Below are positions 16,961 through 25,011 of a stretch of 64,000 nt of DNA, piece by piece (the first letter of the stretch is position 1; the number at the start of each line of letters is the position of its first letter). Origin of the DNA: Microbacterium phyllosphaerae (GTDB taxonomy: Bacteria; Actinomycetota; Actinomycetes; Actinomycetales; Microbacteriaceae); contig NZ_JAGIOA010000001.1 of NCBI RefSeq assembly GCF_017876435.1, positions 1,612,001 through 1,676,000 of the forward strand. The letters are read 5' to 3'. The notes under the pieces are model-generated. The model ran no database searches and was not told the DNA's origin. It saw only the letters and a list, made by a program, of their open reading frames with translations. Position numbers and translations under genes: made by a program.

Positions 16961-16989
16961 CCTCTCCGTCGCAGTAGAACAGCGAGGAC

Positions 16990-17760
16990 TCAGCGCCCGC
17001 GGAACTCCGGCTTCCGCTTCTCCTGGAAGGCCGCGAAGCCCTCGCGGTAGTCGTCGGTGTCGCAGAGCGCGGCCTGCGCGGCGTTCTCGACCTCGATCGA
17101 GTCCCACAGGGCGAGCCGCTCGTCGCGGATCCTCGCGACCAGCTGCTTGCTCGCGAGGAACGCTGCGGTGGCCCCTCGAGCGGCGGTCGCCGCGGCATCC
17201 GTCGTCGTCTGCAGCACCTCGTCGTCGGGGAGCACTCGCGAGAACAGCCCCGACGCCACGGCCTCGGAGCCGCTCATCAACCGCCCCGTGTAGATGAGGT
17301 CGAGCGTCTTGTGCGCGCCGAGCCGCTCGACGAAGAGCGCATGACCGCCGGAGTCGAGCGTGGCGCCCAGAGCGGCGAACGGCGAACCGATCTTCGCCGA
17401 CTCCGCGACGTAGACGACGTCCGTGGCGATCAGGAGTCCGAGTCCGACGCCCAGGCAGGCGCCGTGCGCGACCGCGAAGGTCGGCGCGGGGAAGCGAGAC
17501 ATCCTCTGCAACAGCGGCGTGACGAGGCCATCGAGGTAGCCCGAGACGTCGTCGTCGCGCGGGTCGACCGCCGAAATGTCACGGCCGGCGCAGAACGCCC
17601 GGCCCTCGCCGCGCAGCACGAGCGCCCGCACCCCCGCGGCATCGGCTTCGTCGTAGGCTCGCCCGAGATCGCGCAGCGCCTGCTCGTCGAGCGAGTTCAG
17701 CTTCGCCGGTGCGTTCAGGACGACCGTCGCGACGTCGTCCTCGATGGTGAGCTCGATCAT
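16990..17760 (-). CDS. paaG: enoyl-CoA isomerase/hydratase family, PaaG-like
   Basis: Crotonase-fold protein of 256 aa at the end of the paaABCDE operon. The two glutamates that hydratases need are missing: the positions read GVGLGLLIATDVV (Leu where GGGxE has Glu) and GSPFAALG (Phe where GxPE has Glu). Instead an aspartate is present in GATLDSGGHALFVERLG, the pattern of PaaG, the isomerase that converts ring-1,2-epoxyphenylacetyl-CoA to oxepin-CoA. That, plus its place directly after the epoxidase genes, supports PaaG; a true hydratase (PaaF) is encoded at 31.3-32.1 kb. The gap to paaE is 10 bp. Confidence 0.75.
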   Translation of the reverse strand: MIELTIEDDVATVVLNAPAKLNSLDEQALRDLGRAYDEADAAGVRALVLRGEGRAFCAGRDISAVDPRDDDVSGYLDGLVTPLLQRMSRFPAPTFAVAHGACLGVGLGLLIATDVVYVAESAKIGSPFAALGATLDSGGHALFVERLGAHKTLDLIYTGRLMSGSEAVASGLFSRVLPDDEVLQTTTDAAATAARGATAAFLASKQLVARIRDERLALWDSIEVENAAQAALCDTDDYREGFAAFQEKRKPEFRGR

Positions 17761-17770
17761 CGGATGCTCC

Positions 17771-18949
17771 TCAGACGTCGTAGTCGACCACGACGCGGTC
17801 GCTCGTCGGGTGGGACTGGCAGGTCAGGACGTAGCCACGTTCGAGCTCGTCGGGTTCGAGCGCGTAGTTCTCGGTCATCGTCACGCTGCCCTCGATGACG
17901 CGGGCGCGGCACGTGCCGCAGACGCCGCCCGCGCACGCGAACGGGGCGTCGGGGCGCACCCGCAGTGCGGCGTTCAACACGGACTCGTGGGCGTCGACCG
18001 GACTCTCGACGGTCGAGGAGACGCCGTCGAGGTTCACCTCGATCCGGATCGTCTTCTCTCCTGCTCGCACCTGGACCGGGCGTGCGGCACGCACCGGCTC
18101 ATCGCCGGTCGTGAAGAGCTCGAAACGGATGTGCTCCCGGGGCACTCCCACGTCGGCGAGCACCTCGCGGCACAGGTCGACGAGCGAGAGCGGTCCGCAC
18201 AGGAACCACTCGTCGACATCGGTCGGGTCGATGAGCATCCCCAGGATGGTGCGGAGCTTCTCTTCATCGATGCGTCCGGACAGCACCGGAGCCGTGCGCT
18301 GCTCACGCGAGAGCACGTGGTGCAGAGTCAGGCGCGTCGGATAGCGGTCCTTCAGATCGGCGAGGTCCTCGAGGAACATCACGTCGAGCGTCGAGCGGTT
18401 CGTGTAGAGGAGCGTGAAACGGGAGGTGTCCGAGCGCGTCAGCACCGTATGCGCGAGGGCCATGAGCGGCGTGATGCCGGAGCCCGCGGCGATTCCGACG
18501 ACGTGGCGATGGTCGAGGTCGTCGAGGCCCGAGGTGAACGTGCCCTGCGGGCTCATCACGTCGATCTCGAACCCCGGGTGCAGGCCCGTCTGCGCCCAGG
18601 TGGAGAACAGGCCGCCCTCGTCGCGCTTCACGGCGACGCTGAGGCGAGTCGGCATCCCGGCGGCGATCTGCTCGTCCGTGCGATGCTCGGGCGCGCGGCA
18701 CAGCGAGTACGACCGGCGCACCTCGGTGCCCTCGAGGGTCGTGCGCAGCGCCACGTACTGTCCGGGCTGGTGGTCGTAGTCATCGGCCAGCGCGGCGGGA
18801 ACCGTGAAGGTCACCTCGACCGAGTCGTCGGTGAGCGGGCGAACCTCTTCGACGGCCAAGGTGTGGAAGCGCGCGCGCTTCTTCGTGGCCGACGCGGCGG
18901 AGTGCGGAGACGCCGCCGGGGCGGGGCGGGACACAGCGAACAGCGACAT
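17771..18949 (-). CDS. paaE: phenylacetyl-CoA epoxidase, reductase subunit
   Basis: Electron-transfer subunit of 392 aa that passes electrons from NADPH through FAD to the di-iron oxygenase. It has a ferredoxin-reductase module (about 30-275: RRSYSLCRAP for FAD, GIAAGSGITPLMALAHTVL for the nucleotide site, WFLCGP) and a C-terminal plant-type 2Fe-2S domain with CAGGVCGTCRARV and a fourth cysteine in VLTCQSHP. The start ATG (18947-18949) overlaps the paaD stop by one base pair of an ATGA junction, so the longer upstream frame is not used. Confidence 0.93.
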   Translation of the reverse strand: MSLFAVSRPAPAASPHSAASATKKRARFHTLAVEEVRPLTDDSVEVTFTVPAALADDYDHQPGQYVALRTTLEGTEVRRSYSLCRAPEHRTDEQIAAGMPTRLSVAVKRDEGGLFSTWAQTGLHPGFEIDVMSPQGTFTSGLDDLDHRHVVGIAAGSGITPLMALAHTVLTRSDTSRFTLLYTNRSTLDVMFLEDLADLKDRYPTRLTLHHVLSREQRTAPVLSGRIDEEKLRTILGMLIDPTDVDEWFLCGPLSLVDLCREVLADVGVPREHIRFELFTTGDEPVRAARPVQVRAGEKTIRIEVNLDGVSSTVESPVDAHESVLNAALRVRPDAPFACAGGVCGTCRARVIEGSVTMTENYALEPDELERGYVLTCQSHPTSDRVVVDYDV

Positions 18950-19455
18950 CAGTGCACCTTGAAGTGGTCGAAGGGCTCGAGGCAGGCGCGGCATTCGAAG
19001 AGCGCCTTGCACGAGGTGGATCCGAAGCGCGAGACCTCGCGGGTGTCGAGCGAGCCGCACCGCGGGCAGCGCACGCTGATCGCCAGGCGGATCGGGCCGG
19101 AGGAGATGGCTGAGCGTCCAGACGGCGGGGCGATGCCGTATTGCGACAGCTTCTGTTTGCCGGCATCCGACATCCAGTCCGTCGTCCAGGCGGGGGAGAG
19201 CACGAGACGGACCTCGACCTGTGCGTATCCGGCCGCGGTGAGCGCCAGGATGACGTCATCGCGGATCGTGTCCATCGCCGGGCATCCACTGTACGTCGGG
19301 GTGATGTCGACTCGCACGGTCTCGCCGTCGACGGCGACCGCCCGGAGCACGCCGAGGTCTTCGATCGTGAGCACCGGCACCTCGGGGTCTGCCACGGCTG
19401 CGGCGATCCTCCAGGCGGCGGCCTCGGTGTCGTGGCGCAGGATGTCGGTCACCAT
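18949..19455 (-). CDS. paaD: phenylacetate degradation protein PaaD (DUF59/MIP18 plus zinc ribbon)
   Basis: Maturation factor of 168 aa for the phenylacetyl-CoA epoxidase, thought to help assemble an Fe-S or metal centre. Residues about 10-100 form the MIP18/SufT-like domain with TPTYSGCPAMDTIRDDV; the C-terminus has a zinc ribbon, CPRCGSLDT and later CKALFECRAC. The ATG at 19453-19455 overlaps the paaC stop by a few bases and its own stop overlaps paaE, as in other paaABCDE operons. Confidence 0.92.
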   Translation of the reverse strand: MVTDILRHDTEAAAWRIAAAVADPEVPVLTIEDLGVLRAVAVDGETVRVDITPTYSGCPAMDTIRDDVILALTAAGYAQVEVRLVLSPAWTTDWMSDAGKQKLSQYGIAPPSGRSAISSGPIRLAISVRCPRCGSLDTREVSRFGSTSCKALFECRACLEPFDHFKVH

Positions 19456-20291
19456 GATGCTCCCGGGTGGCGCCTGGCCAGCACCTGCATCTCTGCGAGC
19501 AGGTGGCCGAGGGGTGTCGCGTGCGCTCCCCGTCGGCCGCCGGCGGACGATGCCGAGACGGTGGGCGCCTCGAGCTCCGCCTCGGTGAACACGGTGTCGA
19601 CGACCGCATCGAAACCGGCGCGCAGAGTCGACGGCCGCACAGCCGCATCGCCGAGGCGATCGATGAGGGGCTCGTCGCGGAAGAGCTCGTCGACGTAGGG
19701 CCAGACATCGCCGAGCGCACGGATGATCCGCCGCCTCGATTCGTCGGTGCCGCCGGCGAGGCGAAGCACCCACTGCACAGCGTGGTCGCGGTGGTAGTCG
19801 ACCTCTTTGAGGGACTTCTCCGCGATCGCGGCGAACGTCTCGTCCGTGCTCGCCCGGAGGGCGGAGTAGAGCTCGAACATGTAGGTCGACACGATGAACT
19901 GCCGTGCGATGGTCTGCGCGAAGTCGCCGTTGGGCTGCTCGACGATCCAGGCGCTGCGGAACTCGGGCTCGTCGCGGAAGTAGGCGAGGTCGTCTTCGGA
20001 GCGTCCGTCGTACGACCCCGCGAAGTGCAGGAACGAGCGGGCGTGGCCGAGCAGATCGAGGGCGATGTTGCCGAGCGCGACGTCCTCTTCGAGCTCCGGT
20101 GCGCGGGCGATCCATTCGCCGAGCTGCTGAGAGAGGATCAGGGCGTCGTCCCCGAGCCACAGCGCGTACTCGGCGACGTCGGCGGATGCTGCGGCGGAGC
20201 CTGTGCCGGTGAGCTCCTCACTCAGTCGCAGCTCGTCGACCGAGACGTCCCCGTGCAGGTCACCGTGGAGGTCTGCATGGATGTCGTTCAC
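19449..20291 (-). CDS. paaC: phenylacetyl-CoA epoxidase, structural subunit PaaC
   Basis: Ferritin-like helical subunit of 280 aa that binds PaaA to form the epoxidase core; it resembles PaaA but lacks a di-iron site. Family features are DVAEYALWLGDDALILSQQL, NIALDLLGHARSF and KSLKEVDYHRDHAVQWV. The GTG start at 20289-20291 overlaps the paaB stop (GTGA), which fixes the N-terminus; a run of HGDLHGD repeats near the start is unusual. It is translationally coupled on both sides. Confidence 0.92.
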   Translation of the reverse strand: MNDIHADLHGDLHGDVSVDELRLSEELTGTGSAAASADVAEYALWLGDDALILSQQLGEWIARAPELEEDVALGNIALDLLGHARSFLHFAGSYDGRSEDDLAYFRDEPEFRSAWIVEQPNGDFAQTIARQFIVSTYMFELYSALRASTDETFAAIAEKSLKEVDYHRDHAVQWVLRLAGGTDESRRRIIRALGDVWPYVDELFRDEPLIDRLGDAAVRPSTLRAGFDAVVDTVFTEAELEAPTVSASSAGGRRGAHATPLGHLLAEMQVLARRHPGASW

Positions 20292-20593
20292 AGGTGCGGC
20301 ACCCCTTCGGACGCCGTGTAGTAGACGGCATGCCGGTAGTTCTTGCCGGCGGGGCTCTCGAAGTAGGCACCCTTCGCATCGGGGTCGCTGGTGGTGATCG
20401 CATCCGCCGGGACGGCCCAGATCGACACGCCCTCGCCGCGGCGCGTGTAGAGGTCGCGTGCGTTGCGGATGGCCATGTCGGCATCCGGGGCGTGCAGGGA
20501 CCCGACATGGACGTGGCTCAGACCGCGGTTCGCGCGGACGAAGACCTCCCAGAGGGGCCAGGGTTCGCGTTCGTCGGATCCCGGCGTCGCCAT
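20288..20593 (-). CDS. paaB: phenylacetyl-CoA epoxidase subunit PaaB
   Basis: Small subunit of 101 aa that bridges two PaaAC dimers. WPLWEVFVRANRGLSHVHVG and DLYTRRGEGVSIWAVPA match the family closely, and the length is normal. The ATG (20591-20593) overlaps the paaA stop. Essential for activity of the complex in studied organisms. Confidence 0.94.
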   Translation of the reverse strand: MATPGSDEREPWPLWEVFVRANRGLSHVHVGSLHAPDADMAIRNARDLYTRRGEGVSIWAVPADAITTSDPDAKGAYFESPAGKNYRHAVYYTASEGVPHL

Positions 20594-21573
20594 CACGCCA
20601 CCGCCTTCGTCTTGAGTGCCTGCTTGCGGGCATATTCGGCGGCGGCCTCGCGTACCCACGCGCCCTCCTCGTGTGCCGTACGGCGGCGCTCGAGACGTTC
20701 GGCGTTGCACGGGCCGTTGCCGCGCAGCACCTCGAAGAACTCGTCCCAGTCGATCTCGCCGATCACGTACTGCCCGGTCTCGTCGTCGAATCGCAGATCG
20801 GGGTCGGGAAGGGTCACGCCGAGGATCTCGGCCTGCGGCACCACCATCCCGACGAACCGCTGGCGCAGCTCGTCGTTGGTGAAGCGCTTGATCTTCCACT
20901 TCATCGACTGGGCGGAGTTGGGCGACTGGTCATCGGGAGGACCGAACATCGCCAGGCTCGGCCAGTACCAGCGGTTCACGGCATCCTGTGCCATCTGCCT
21001 CTGCTCGTCGGTGCCCTGCATCAGGGAGAGCAGGATCTCGAAACCCTGGCGCTGGTGGAACGACTCCTCTTTACAGACGCGCACCATCGCGCGTCCGTAG
21101 GGGCCGTACGACGCACGGCACAGCGGCACCTGGTTGCAGATCGCGGCGCCGTCGACGAGCCATCCGATCGCGCCCATGTCGGCCCATGTGGGAGTGGGGT
21201 AGTTGAAGATCGACGAGTACTTGGCCTTGCCGCTGATGAGCTGATCCATCATCTCGTCGCGCGTGATCCCGAGGGTCTGCGCCGCGGAGTAGAGGTAGAG
21301 ACCGTGACCGGCCTCGTCCTGCACCTTCGCCATCAGGATCGCTTTGCGCTTGAGGCTCGGCGCCCGGGTGATCCAGTTGCCCTCCGGCTGCATGCCGATG
21401 ATCTCGGAGTGCGCGTGCTGCGAGATCTGACGGATCAGCGTCTTGCGGTACGCGTCGGGCATCCAGTCGCGGGGCTCGATGCGCTGCTCGTTCGCGATGA
21501 GCTCATCGAACAGGCGCTCGTCGTCGGAGAGCTCGTCTGCGACGAGGGAGAGATCTGCGGGGCTGGTCATCAT
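20593..21573 (-). CDS. paaA: phenylacetyl-CoA epoxidase, oxygenase subunit PaaA
   Basis: Catalytic di-iron subunit of 326 aa that forms the ring 1,2-epoxide of phenylacetyl-CoA. The carboxylate and histidine iron ligands sit in [16 protein letters not shown] and [16 protein letters not shown], spaced as in the family. The gene begins with two consecutive ATGs; the second has the better spacing from GGAG. It opens the paaABCDE-paaG operon, downstream of a promoter overlapped by a PaaR-type palindrome. Its leader GGAGTCGATGATGACCA is identical to that of paaK. Confidence 0.95.
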   Translation of the reverse strand: MMTSPADLSLVADELSDDERLFDELIANEQRIEPRDWMPDAYRKTLIRQISQHAHSEIIGMQPEGNWITRAPSLKRKAILMAKVQDEAGHGLYLYSAAQTLGITRDEMMDQLISGKAKYSSIFNYPTPTWADMGAIGWLVDGAAICNQVPLCRASYGPYGRAMVRVCKEESFHQRQGFEILLSLMQGTDEQRQMAQDAVNRWYWPSLAMFGPPDDQSPNSAQSMKWKIKRFTNDELRQRFVGMVVPQAEILGVTLPDPDLRFDDETGQYVIGEIDWDEFFEVLRGNGPCNAERLERRRTAHEEGAWVREAAAEYARKQALKTKAVA

Positions 21574-21597
21574 CGACTCCTCAGTGTCCGATCCTCT

Positions 21598-21624
21598 TTA
21601 CTGACCGGTCGTTAGGTAATTCTG
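21598..21624 (-). promoter_or_regulatory. paaA promoter -10 and PaaR-type operator
   Basis: A 22-bp imperfect palindrome (21598-21619; TTAC...GTAA ends around a GACCGGTC core) lies directly downstream of a minus-strand -10 box CAGAAT (21619-21624), which is 17 bp from TTGCGC (21642-21647). Bound repressor would cover the transcription start. In the minus orientation it agrees at 19 of 22 positions with the site at 43229-43250. Confidence 0.7.
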
Positions 21625-21657
21625 ACACGGAGGTCGTCGGCGCGCAAGGCGGGGCGC

Positions 21658-22077
21658 TCAGCGCGAGCGCGAGACGAGGTCGAGAAGCGCTCGACCGTAG
21701 GCCTCGGAGGGGTCCGGATGCTCGAACCGCAGTGTCTCTCCGGCGATCTCCACCTCGACGACGAACGCATCGGAGACGCGGGTCAGGGCGCGGAAGGTGC
21801 CTCGCAGCAGCTCGCGCAGCTGGTCCTCGCGGGGGAGCCAGACCGCATCGGCGAGGGTGACGGCATCGAGAGCCCACTCGGTCGTGCCGTTGAAGGCCAG
21901 ATCCGTGCCGCTGGGTGTCTGACGGGCCTCGATCGTCATCTCACTGACCGTGAAGACGTCGGCCTCGGCCTCGAGTTCGACCTCGTCGGGAAGGTCGAGC
22001 TGGAACCGATCGCCCTCGGCCGGGTGCCACGCGAGACCGGCGTCGCGCAGGGATACGGCCAGTTCTCGGGTGATCAT
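21658..22077 (-). CDS. conserved hypothetical protein
   Basis: A 139-aa soluble protein without recognisable catalytic motif. It opens MITRELAVSLRDAGLAWHP and alternates beta-like segments (DRFQLDLP, DVFTVSEMTIEA) with an acidic, helix-rich C-terminus. Proteins of this length and start are common in Microbacteriaceae, sometimes labelled pilus assembly protein CpaE without clear support. It lies divergent from recQ (94 bp spacer) and downstream of the paaA promoter region on the same strand. Function not assigned. Confidence 0.65.
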   Translation of the reverse strand: MITRELAVSLRDAGLAWHPAEGDRFQLDLPDEVELEAEADVFTVSEMTIEARQTPSGTDLAFNGTTEWALDAVTLADAVWLPREDQLRELLRGTFRALTRVSDAFVVEVEIAGETLRFEHPDPSEAYGRALLDLVSRSR

Positions 22078-22171
22078 CTCTCCACGGTAGACGACGTCGT
22101 CGAGGGTGGGCGCGGATCCGGCTGTGGATGAACGGGGCCAGGCTGTCGGTGGCATGAGGCACAGTGGAGAC

Positions 22172-24295
22172 ATGACTTCCCCCGCCGCTGTCGACACCCG
22201 CACCGCTGCGCTCTCGGCGCTCCGCGAGCTGGTCGGCCGTCCCGATGCCGACTTCCACGACGGGCAGTATGAGGCGATCGAAGCCCTCGTCGAGGGGCGG
22301 CGCCGCGCGCTCGTCGTGCAGCGCACCGGGTGGGGCAAGTCGGCCGTGTACTTCGTCGCGACGCTGCTCCTGCGGCGGCAGGGGGCCGGCCCCACCGTGC
22401 TGGTCTCGCCGCTGCTCGCACTGATGCGCGATCAGATCGCCGCGGCCGAGCGTGCGGGGGTTCGCGCCGTCGCGATCAACTCGACCAACGCGCATGAGTG
22501 GTCGGAAGTGATGGAGCAGCTCGACCGAGACGAGGTCGATGTGCTGCTCGTGTCTCCCGAGCGACTCAACAACCCCGCTTTCCGCGAGCAGCAGCTGCCC
22601 GCTCTCGTGCGCCGGATCGGCATGCTGGTCGTCGATGAGGCGCACTGCATCAGTGACTGGGGCCACGACTTCCGACCCGACTATCGGCGCTTGCGCGACC
22701 TCATCGAGCAGATGCCTCCCCAGGTCCCGGTGCTCGCCACCACGGCGACCGCGAACAGCAGGGTGGTGGCGGATGTCGCGGAGCAGCTCGGCACCGGAGG
22801 TGCGGAATCCACGGAAGACCGACCCGAAGTGCTGACGATCCGAGGCCCGCTCGCGCGCACCTCGCTGCGACTCGGTGTGCTGCGGCTGCGTGATTCGGCG
22901 AGCCGGTTGGCGTGGTTGCTGAGCCACATCGACGACCTGCCCGGCTCCGGCATCATCTACACGCTCACCGTCGCCGCCGCGGTCGACACCGCGCGGTTGC
23001 TGCGCGATCACGGTCATGAGGTGCGTGCTTACACAGGGCAGACCGACACCGACGAGCGCGCCGAGTCCGAGGGGATGCTGAAGCGCAACGAGGTCAAGGC
23101 GCTCGTCGCCACGAGCGCACTCGGCATGGGGTTCGACAAGCCCGACCTCGGGTTCGTGTTGCACCTCGGGGCACCCTCATCACCGGTGGCCTACTACCAG
23201 CAGGTCGGCCGTGCCGGTCGCGCGAGCGAGAGCGCCGACGTCCTGCTGCTGCCGGGCGTCGAAGATCGCGACATCTGGCACTACTTCGCGACCGCGTCGA
23301 TGCCCGACCGCGAGCGGGCCGAACGCGTGATCGGGGCGCTCGGCGATCAGCCGATCTCCACACCGGCGCTCGAGGCGATGGTCGACATCCGGCGAACCCC
23401 TCTCGAACTGCTGCTCAAGGTGCTCGACGTCGACGGTGCGGTGCGTCGGGTGCAGGGCGGGTGGGTCGCGACCGGTCAGCCATGGACGTACGACGCCGAG
23501 CGCTACGAGCGCATCGCCGCCGAGCGCCGCGCCGAGCAGCAGCACATGATCGACTACGAGCAGACCGACGGATGCCGCATGGAGTTCCTCCAGCGCTCAC
23601 TCGACGACGACACCGCTGCCCCCTGTGGACGGTGCGACAACTGCGCGGGGATCTGGTTCCCGAGCGAGATCGGAGAGTCGGCCACCTCTCAGGCGGCGGA
23701 GTCGCTTGATCGCGTCGGGGTCCCCGTCGAACCGCGCCGCGCCTGGCCGACAGGGGCCGACAAGCTCGACGTCCCGGTCAAGGGGCGCATCCCGGCGAGT
23801 GAGCAGGCGGGAGAGGGGCGCGCTCTCGCGCGACTGACCGATCTCGGCTGGGGAGGCACCCTGCGCGAGCTGTTCGCCTCGGGAGCGCCCGACGCCGCGG
23901 TGACGCCGCAGGTGCTCGGGGGATGTGTGCGGGTCCTCGCCGGCTGGGGCTGGACGGAGCGCCCCGTCGCGGTGGTCGCCATGCCGTCGCGGTCGCATCC
24001 GCTGCTGGTCGACTCTCTCGCCCGCGGGATCTCCGAGATCGGGCGACTGCCGTACCTCGGCGCTCTCGATCTCGTGAACGGCGGACCGTCGGGGCAGCCC
24101 GGCGGCAACAGCGTCTTCCGTCTCGCCGGTCTCTGGGACAGGTTCAGCGCGCAGGGCCTCGACATTCCCGAGGGCCCGGTACTCCTCGTCGACGACCTGG
24201 CCGACAGCCGGTGGACCCTCACCGTCGCTGCACGCACGCTCCGTCAGGCCGGTGCCACCGAGGTGCTTCCGTTCGTGCTCGCGCTCCGCGGCTGA
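22172..24295 (+). CDS. recQ: RecQ family DNA helicase with C-terminal phosphoribosyltransferase-like domain
   Basis: ATP-dependent 3'-5' DNA helicase of 707 aa. Motif I is QRTGWGKSAVYF, motif II VVDEAHCISDWGHDFRPDY, motif III ATTATAN and motif VI QVGRAGRA; the zinc-binding RQC region has CRMEFLQRS and PCGRCDNC. After about residue 560 the protein continues into a phosphoribosyltransferase-like module ending in VLLVDDLADSRWTLTVAA, the PRPP-loop pattern, in place of an HRDC domain. This architecture is found in actinobacterial RecQ proteins; the role of the added module is unknown. The start at 22172 was preferred; an in-frame ATG 18 nt upstream lacks a ribosome site. Confidence 0.88.
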   Translation: MTSPAAVDTRTAALSALRELVGRPDADFHDGQYEAIEALVEGRRRALVVQRTGWGKSAVYFVATLLLRRQGAGPTVLVSPLLALMRDQIAAAERAGVRAVAINSTNAHEWSEVMEQLDRDEVDVLLVSPERLNNPAFREQQLPALVRRIGMLVVDEAHCISDWGHDFRPDYRRLRDLIEQMPPQVPVLATTATANSRVVADVAEQLGTGGAESTEDRPEVLTIRGPLARTSLRLGVLRLRDSASRLAWLLSHIDDLPGSGIIYTLTVAAAVDTARLLRDHGHEVRAYTGQTDTDERAESEGMLKRNEVKALVATSALGMGFDKPDLGFVLHLGAPSSPVAYYQQVGRAGRASESADVLLLPGVEDRDIWHYFATASMPDRERAERVIGALGDQPISTPALEAMVDIRRTPLELLLKVLDVDGAVRRVQGGWVATGQPWTYDAERYERIAAERRAEQQHMIDYEQTDGCRMEFLQRSLDDDTAAPCGRCDNCAGIWFPSEIGESATSQAAESLDRVGVPVEPRRAWPTGADKLDVPVKGRIPASEQAGEGRALARLTDLGWGGTLRELFASGAPDAAVTPQVLGGCVRVLAGWGWTERPVAVVAMPSRSHPLLVDSLARGISEIGRLPYLGALDLVNGGPSGQPGGNSVFRLAGLWDRFSAQGLDIPEGPVLLVDDLADSRWTLTVAARTLRQAGATEVLPFVLALRG

Positions 24296-24470
24296 GGTCG
24301 GTGTCAGAAGCATCCGTCAGTGCTTCGTCGATGCGTCCGTTTCTCTCGACTTCATCCGCCGAACAGCTGTGCGCGATCTCGTCATCGCTGTCCATCCGTC
24401 GCTCATAACGAGCGATCGCGTCACAGGCGGCCTCGATGTCCTGAAGCCTTTCGATCGTGTGTCGGCTCAC
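24296..24470 (-). pseudogene. truncated HepT-type toxin remnant
   Basis: A GTG at 24468-24470 overlaps the stop of the MntA-like gene in the GTGA manner expected for a toxin partner, and the first 30 or so residues (SRHTIERLQDIEAACDAIARY) look like the start of a HepT/MNT ribonuclease-type toxin. After about residue 35 the similarity stops, and the frame runs on into the 3' end of recQ on the opposite strand. The HepT hallmark R-x4-6-H is not present. I read this as a toxin gene cut off next to recQ. The end coordinate marks only the non-recQ part. Confidence 0.55.
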
Positions 24471-24961
24471 AACGTGACGGCTTCACGTTCGACCGCTTCT
24501 GCCACCGCGGGTTTGAGGCCGTCGGAGGGGACGAGGTCGACCGGTCGGCCGAGTACCTTCTCGGCCTCTCGCCGCATCCGCAGCAGATCGAACACGCCGA
24601 CGGTCGACGCGACATCAACGGCCAGATCGATGTCACTTGACGCACTCTCGTCGTCGCGAGCGACGCTGCCGAAGAGGCGGATGCGCTGCACCCCGAGCGG
24701 CAGGAGTGCGCGCCGGAGTTCACCGGACAGCGCGATCACTCGGTCGCGCGCGCTCTGCTCCTCCGTAGTGCGCGGGGTGACCTCGACGATCAGCCCAGCG
24801 GCCGAGATCAGCCGGTCGACCGCGTCGAAAGACGGCTCGCGCCTGCCGGTCTCATATTCGCTGACGACGCTCTGTGTCACGCCGGCCAGTCGAGCCAGAG
24901 CGGACTGCGTGAGTCCGCTCTGGCGGCGGGCGTAGCGGATCAGCTCGGCGGCGCGACTCAT
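24467..24961 (-). CDS. XRE helix-turn-helix fused to MNT-type nucleotidyltransferase (MntA-like antitoxin)
   Basis: Protein of 164 aa. Residues about 5-62 are an XRE HTH (SGLTQSALARLAGVTQSVVS and YETGRREPSFDAVDRL); residues about 75-160 are a minimal nucleotidyltransferase with RLFGSVARDDESASSDIDLA (GSxxR and DxD). In MntA/HepT pairs the nucleotidyltransferase silences the toxin by AMPylating it. The HTH suggests self-repression through the large palindrome at 24973-25004, 11 bp upstream of the ATG. The following toxin gene is broken, so this antitoxin now stands alone. Confidence 0.8.
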   Translation of the reverse strand: MSRAAELIRYARRQSGLTQSALARLAGVTQSVVSEYETGRREPSFDAVDRLISAAGLIVEVTPRTTEEQSARDRVIALSGELRRALLPLGVQRIRLFGSVARDDESASSDIDLAVDVASTVGVFDLLRMRREAEKVLGRPVDLVPSDGLKPAVAEAVEREAVTL

Positions 24962-24972
24962 GCAGCGATGAT

Positions 24973-25004
24973 ATCGCTTATCTGCGATATCGCGGATAAG
25001 CGAT
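24973..25004. promoter_or_regulatory. 32-bp near-perfect palindrome, likely MntA-like autoregulatory operator
   Basis: Arms ATCGCTTATC (24973-24982) and its exact complement (24995-25004) flank a GATATC centre (24986-24991); only one base-pair position of sixteen is mismatched. It sits just upstream of the XRE-nucleotidyltransferase start and overlaps its likely promoter. It also lies 8 bp beyond the paaK stop codon. Confidence 0.7.
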
Positions 25005-25011
25005 TTATATC

